Source of the DNA: Kryptolebias marmoratus
Taxonomy: Eukaryota > Chordata > Actinopteri > Cyprinodontiformes > Rivulidae
Assembly: GCF_001649575.2 (NCBI RefSeq)
Contig: NC_051438.1
Location: forward strand, 7,632,056 to 7,696,055
Length of the DNA stretch: 64,000 nt
Reading direction: 5' to 3'
How positions within the stretch are numbered: the stretch's first letter is position 1; every line of letters begins with the position of its first letter. Positions 58,901 to 64,000 of this stretch are shown one piece after another. A model generated the notes under the pieces. That model saw only the letters and a program-made list of their open reading frames with translations. It had not been told where the DNA came from and searched no databases. The translations under genes were made by a program, and so were the position numbers.

Positions 58901-61900
58901 CAGTCTGAAAGAAGCATCCTATTTCTGAGCTGAACGCAGCACCTGTGAAGAGCTCTGTGTAGAGCATATAGACGGCCTTGTTGTCCCAGGGATTCTCACT
59001 CTGCAGGTCAACAGTGTGCAAAATATACTTGATGAAGGTCGTCAGGATCATGGTCAGCAAGATGGCATACTAAGAAAAATCACAAAACAAAACAAAAACC
59101 GTTGGTGCTCATTGTTATGCATGTTATGTAAGGCTTATTTCAATCATGCACGAATACAGCATCACTCACAGGTCACAGCTGTGAGTGAAACTGGACTTAT
59201 TAAACCAGCTGTGAGGCTCAGAATGCAGATGTGGAAAACAGAACTCAATATCAACCAAAAGTATTCGAGTCTGACGACGTTCCAGGATGACGAGGGTTTT
59301 TTTTTTTCCTGCAGCATCAGTGGTGCTCCTACATTCAGCACCGGCTTCAAAGGTTTTATAATACACACCTTCATAATGTCAGAAAAAGCAGGGTTCCTAC
59401 ACAGTTCCCATTTCAAAATTTCAAGCTTTTACAGTCCTAAATTTCTGAATTTGTTCGTTGATTTTGGGGAGTACATGTACGGAAGGCAGACAGCAAGAAA
59501 CAACAACTCTTTGAGGAGAAAAAAAAAACAACGAAACTGTTGATTGATTTGGTCCAAATCATATAATTCACATATTCTTTAACACACCATGAGATTCATT
59601 TTGTAAAAACTGTGTTATAATTTGGATTTAAACAGAAAAAGCTATGTTTGCTTTAGGGCTGGGCTCATTTGTAACTAACAATTTGGACACCCTGTCAGAC
59701 CGTCCAGGATTTCGCGATGTTGTGATCGCAACTATTAACACAAAATCAAGCAAACCCCGCGAAATCGCAACTTTGTCCAAAACACCGCAACTTTAACCCC
59801 AAATAACTCACGAAGAAGAGATGTGACGTCACTTCCTGTTAACATCAGAATGCCGGGAGCGTGCAGAAGCAGCGACCGAAGCCAAAATGTGCGCTAATGC
59901 TTCACATTTGCCCACAAAGATTTCAGCAAAGGACCGCGCAAAATACAGCTGACCCGAAACAGGAACGCTAATGTCGGCCAGCCGTCCCTAAGTGAACCAC
60001 CGCGCGTGAGAGAAGGGGCCGGCAGAGAACGGCTGGCCGAAATTAGCGCTCCTGTTTCGGGTCAGCCGTGAGCTAGACGCCGCCAACTCCGCGGAGCGCG
60101 AATATCCAATATCCAACTTAAAACTAACTTCACTGCGGTCGCAAACCAGTTTCCTCCCCAGCTGCAGGAGAGTGGGGGGAAGCTGTTTTGCACGTCCTGC
60201 AGTGTAATCATCNGAACATAAACGCATCGACAAACACTTTGTGTCTGCAAAACATGTGAGGAGAGCTGCAGAGGAGGGACAATCCAGAAATGCTCATGAA
60301 TGTCAGTTTAGAAGCTATCAAAGTTCTCAAATAANAGCACCTTTTGATAATGTCAATGTTTGTTGGTAATTATCTTACAAAACTAGTAAGTATTTTTGGT
60401 TTATATATTAAAAGTTATGGTTTTTTATTGATTTTAGTCGAAAAAAATCGCAACTTTTCATTGCAACTTTTAGGAAAATGCCCCACGAAATCAGGCATTT
60501 TAGCCCGCAACAATCACAAAAAATGCCCGCGAAATCCAGGAGGGACTGATCTGTACATAAATGGTTTGAATTATTAGAAAATTTTTCTAAATTTAAGAAA
60601 GGTTCAATAAGTGTAAAAAACACCACCTTCTTTAATATGTATTAAATATTAAGTCTTATGATTCATTAAAATAATTGTTTTGTTTTATTCTTAAGAATAT
60701 TTGATTTTTGTCATTCATAAACTGAACAGGGAACACAGTTTGGAAAGGCAAATATCCTCCTATGCTTTTTTATTTTCCCTACTTACTCAGACCTGAAAAA
60801 GCTGAAAGTAAACCCCAGACTTTTCAAGACTGTAAGAATCCTGTAACAGAAACAGATTTCTACAGGACTCTGCTCACACCACAGCAGAGTAGAAGGAAGT
60901 TTGTGAAGACAGAAACCCTTTCAAGTGATCATGATTGATAGCAAAAAAGTCTGAGAAATTTTAATGAAATTAGCCTTTTGCTTTAAGTAAAAAAAAACAA
61001 AAAAAAAACAGACATACCTCAAATCCAAAAACAAGCTGAACTGAAGCTCCTCGAGTGATGATGCTGTGACAGGCGTGGTTGACAAACAAAAAGTCCATGG
61101 CTGCCAGCAGTCCCAGGAGAGCTGCACAAAGCAAACAATTACAACACGATGGATTTGTTAAAGGTGGACAATCCTCTGCAGGGGTTACACAGACATAACA
61201 TTATATTTCCTGAAGGATTAAACCCCACACAGCTGCTTATGTGTGCTCCAAAGTTTGAACAAAATAGTTTGTGACAAAGTACAACAACTACCTTTCAGAG
61301 ACCACTGAAAGAGTTTAATTTTGTTTTAATGTTTAGTAGGGTCTGTCAATGTTTCCCACAGGAATTAAAAAAATGCAACACCTGGCCTCATGAGAACACA
61401 AACATTTGCATACAGTTTCATTAAGACTCGCTTCGTTTGAGTGCAATCAGTAAAAAAAGGAAAGAGAAACAGAAAGGGAGAAGTTAAAGACAAACGTTAA
61501 AAATGTCCACACAAAAGTGCGGGAAAAACAGAAATAGAAAAAAAAGACGTGAGACACTGAGAAGACCTACTTACATAAAACTCTTAAGTGAAAAACCCAC
61601 GATATGTTTGGACTCCGCTCCATCTGAAAAACAAACCAAAAAAAAAAAACCCTCCATTAAAAACCAAAAATAAATAATTCATCCACACTCCATCTGCCTA
61701 ATTCCTTATTATACACTTCCTGTACACCCTAAAGCCATCTATGATTGAAATTCTTCTCAGCTCTGTTCCTAATGGGTATAAATGTAAGATGAGGAAGATT
61801 TTGTCCTGTCACCACTCACAAAGTCCACCCGATCCTCCGCCAGCCAGTGGAAGCACTTCAGGAAGAGCAGGAGGGTGAAGAGGGCGACGAATCGAGGGGA

Positions 61901-62383
61901 GAAATCGTCTCTGAACACAGTGAAGGCCAGGCACGTCTCCGTCACCGCGTACCAGGAGCGCTCGATCAGATGCTGACGGATGATGCACATAAACGACAGG
62001 TTTGATACTTTTTTATCTCCAGAGCAACATCAGCTATGTGTAGCAGTATTTCTGAAAACTCTACCTCCATTTCGGCAGCTCTCAGCTGCCCAAAAAAGAC
62101 TTTCCTCATGAACTTTCCCAAAAGAAACACCAGGACAAATGCCTGAATGTACAACACCTGTGAAGAGATACAAACCAGAAAAACTTTTTTTTCATTATGT
62201 GCCACAATTAAAGATGTGTACAACAGGTGGAAGCCTCTGCACCGCTCTTACCGCCATGCTGGGGCTGCTCTTGGTGAGGTACACCACAGTCGGGTAGAAC
62301 TGGTGTTTGAGCAAGTATGCGTGAACCACCACAGCTCCAGTCAGCGCCAGACTGGTGGCGGTCACCAAGGCTGCTCGTACCAT
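51391..62383 (-). CDS. syvn1: SYVN1 (HRD1/synoviolin), ER-associated degradation E3 ubiquitin ligase
   Basis: Coding exons: 62383-62252, 62157-62065, 61972-61820, 61623-61575, 61121-61018, 59069-58943, 58859-58760, 58580-58515, 56884-56768, 56583-56420, 54867-54715, 54580-54428, 54122-53939, 53768-53668, 51596-51391; 1902 bp, 633 aa (human 617). It starts MVRAALVTATSLALTGAVVV. Multi-pass ER membrane part: VLYIQAFVLVFLLGKFMRKV, FRDDFSPRFVALFTLLLFLK, VDLQSENPWDNKAVYMLYTE. The RING-H2 finger runs from CIICREEM through LPCNHIFH and SCLRSWFQRQQTCPTCR, all eight metal ligands present. A long Pro/Ala-rich cytosolic tail follows, with LEARLQCLQNIHTLLDAAM near the end and the conserved AELRRRRLRKLE. 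It ubiquitinates misfolded ER proteins with SEL1L. No defect seen. Confidence 0.96.
52641..53519. mobile_element. hAT-like DNA transposon (non-autonomous) with target-site duplication
   Basis: The element runs 52649-53511. Inverted ends CAGGGACGTGCGGT and (reverse complement of the right end) CAGTGACGTGCGGT are flanked on both sides by the 8-bp duplication TACTTCTC. An 8-bp duplication and CAG-type ends fit the hAT superfamily. The interior holds a 266-N gap (52859-53124) and (GT)n. In the last SYVN1 intron. Confidence 0.85.
52859..53124. other. Assembly gap (266 N)
   Basis: Run of N inside the hAT-like element. Confidence 0.99.
55300..55795. mobile_element. MITE-like element in SYVN1 intron
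   Basis: Left end TTACCTGTTGTAGAACG and the inverted right end TTACCTGTTGTAGATGG pair as imperfect terminal repeats about 480 bp apart. Related to 31820-32260. Confidence 0.55.
55907..55958. repeat. (GT)n microsatellite
   Basis: About 52 bp of GT dinucleotide repeat in a SYVN1 intron. Confidence 0.97.
56900..58510. other. syvn1: SYVN1 intron between RING exon and MNTL exon
   Basis: No exon, repeat or RNA recognised between the acceptor of the RING exon (56884) and the donor of the preceding exon (58515). Confidence 0.5.
59696..60548. mobile_element. Inverted-repeat DNA element with internal GC-rich foldback
   Basis: Ends CAGACCGTCCAGGATTTCGC and (inverted) CAGTCCCTCCTGGATTTCGC match imperfectly. 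Inside, about 59950-59987 and 60028-60066 are near-perfect inverted repeats (CGAAACAGGAACGCTAATG against its complement). No clear target duplication. Two single N at 60213 and 60335. In a SYVN1 intron. Confidence 0.65.
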
Positions 62384-63159
62384 CTTGGGCTGAGCTGCTG
62401 CTGCAGAGGAAACAGGTGAAAGGAAAGAAGAACAAGTTGAGGTCTGTATGTAAATACAGAGAAGCCCTTTCCTGAAAAGTTATAATTTTTTTGGTCCAAA
62501 TCTTTTTTTAACTTTGTCTGCAGTATTTGGAAAGTCTCCGAAGTGATAGCCCCAAAAATTGCAGGCGTTTATGGCGTTTGCTGCACTTCAGTATTACTGC
62601 TTTACAAACTTGGCATTTTTTACAAATCATACTGATCACCCAAAGGCCAGACTTACATTGTTATCAGCATCCGTGATGGAGGCTATGCATCCAAAAAAGG
62701 CTGATGCAACTAGGACCGAAAATGTGAAATTCTCACTTGAGTGAAGCCTAATTTAAATAAAAATTGTCATGCTTCAACATTAGGTGAGCAGTTTCAGAGG
62801 GAGAAACGGCGTCATGAGCATCAGCACTTTTCCACCAGGATCTTATAGGAACCAAACCTGCTCTCGAGCACACATTGGTAACCATCAGTAAATCTTTGCA
62901 GGAGGGTGGTTTCAGCTGAGAATGAGACAATTATAAAAAGAAAAACACTCGTCAGCCCTTCGGTGTTGTGTTGATCTGTGTTCTCTTGTGGAGAGTTGCT
63001 CGATTTTCTCCTTTAACTTTGTTGTTTTCAGCAATTTAGTCAAACTATTTTGATCTCTTTTTGTCTCTTTGTAGCAGAAGAAACATCCTGATGGCTGTAT
63101 ATCTGCATTAATGACAGTTTCCCCCTGTGTTCAGTAGGAAAATAAGATCACACAATTGT

Positions 63160-63161
<2 letters not shown>

Positions 63162-63237
<76 letters not shown>
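63162..63237. repeat. (AT)n microsatellite
   Basis: About 76 bp of AT repeat in the first SYVN1 intron; the rest of that intron (62,420-63,950) shows no recognised feature. Confidence 0.97.
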
Positions 63238-63238
<1 letters not shown>

Positions 63239-63956
63239 CTTTTTACATCATGATGTACAAATACTGAAATACCTATTCATCTGTTTTTAAGTGTGTACAT
63301 TTTAGCAGGGTGAACACACAGGTGGGACACATCTCGACACTGGCTGAAAAGTGTTGAGATTAAATGTTTGAAAATGTACCAGCCAATGAATGATTAACTA
63401 AATTAAATGCTGCACAGAAACAAGTAACCCCTTTGTTTAAAGAGCAAACCAATGTTGGAAAGGGCTGCAGAAAGCAGAACAAATATTTCCTACAGTTCAA
63501 CTCCAGCAGGGTGAAAACATTTAGTTTTACTTTAACTTGGGATAAAAAAAGAAAACTAAAAGCACTTAAGTCAAATACTAAAAAGGGAATTTAACCCTTC
63601 AGTACCTCTTTCGTAAGAAAACGTCTAAAATCAAAAGCAGGGAGGAACATTACTTGTTTTATCCCTCGTAGATAAACATTTCCAAGTAATCATTTTCCTT
63701 ATTTGTGAAAACGCTGCACCTTTGAAGCTAATGCGTTCAATTAACTCCTAGAAATACTTACAGTAATAGTATAATAGTACTTGTGACAGCCTCCTAAGAC
63801 ACAAAGAACCACTGAAAGATATTTATATGCGGCTGAAACACTCAAACCTACACCTGCTTGTCTTATTAATCTTAGCAACTCCACAGACTGTCAGTCAAAC
63901 AGATATTTATACCAGTTAGCCTGCGTTAGCATTTCAGCTACATCTGTCAGACTCAC

Positions 63957-64000
63957 CGACCTGATGTCTGGGGAAGACTCGCTCCTTCGCTGATTTAACG
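63957..64000 (-). other. syvn1: SYVN1 5' UTR exon (cut by window edge)
   Basis: Minus-strand sequence ends CATCAGGTCG before GTGAGTCTG, a consensus donor. The next exon begins at an acceptor TCCTCTGCAG near 62400, 17 bases before the ATG. The promoter lies outside the window. Confidence 0.6.

Noticed and set aside
62540..62940. Possible additional SYVN1 5' coding exon
   Set aside because: The frames there lack family similarity, and the initiator exon already starts with the conserved SYVN1 N-terminus.

Overview
The window is vertebrate nuclear DNA, almost certainly from a ray-finned (teleost) fish. It is AT-rich, its genes are split by GT-AG introns, and it is full of fish-type transposon debris. 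It also has three assembly gaps (N runs at 5645-5744, 16650-16727 and 52859-53124). I rebuilt five protein-coding genes by joining exons at splice sites and checking that the reading frame carries across every junction.

Layout. (1) About 1-22,700, minus strand: a large NLR-type innate immune receptor gene. It has a CARD exon, one long NACHT exon, one LRR-like exon, then eight visible copies of a ~136-152-residue repeat exon; the array runs off the left edge. The introns are packed with LINE, Penelope-like, Tc1-like and LTR-like remnants and microsatellites. (2) 25,420-29,170, plus strand: SMIM19, a small single-pass membrane protein gene with three coding exons (106 aa). (3) 30,790-41,900, minus strand: a PLD3/PLD4-like phospholipase D-family gene (predicted 804 aa) with an unusual ~336-residue acidic region before its membrane anchor. 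(4) 42,200-49,640, plus strand: GPR137, a multi-pass membrane protein gene (388 aa). (5) 50,580-64,000, minus strand: SYVN1 (HRD1/synoviolin), the ER-associated degradation E3 ligase gene. All its coding exons are present (633 aa), and its first 5' UTR exon reaches the right edge.

Arrangement. The NLR and SMIM19 are divergent, SMIM19 and the PLD gene are convergent, the PLD gene and GPR137 share a compact GC-rich head-to-head promoter region near 41.7-42.3 kb, and GPR137 and SYVN1 are convergent. GPR137 and SYVN1 both lie on human 11q13 (general knowledge), so that pair looks like old linkage. The genes do not form one pathway, though several act in endomembranes: SYVN1 in ER quality control, PLD3-like and GPR137 proteins in lysosomes.

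Most interesting points: the array of frame-neutral (phase 2-2) exons in the NLR gene; an apparently identical ~1.57 kb duplication inside that array, ending exactly at an assembly gap; and the long acidic N-terminal extension on the PLD protein. Coordinates come from reading splice sites by eye, with no alignment or database search.
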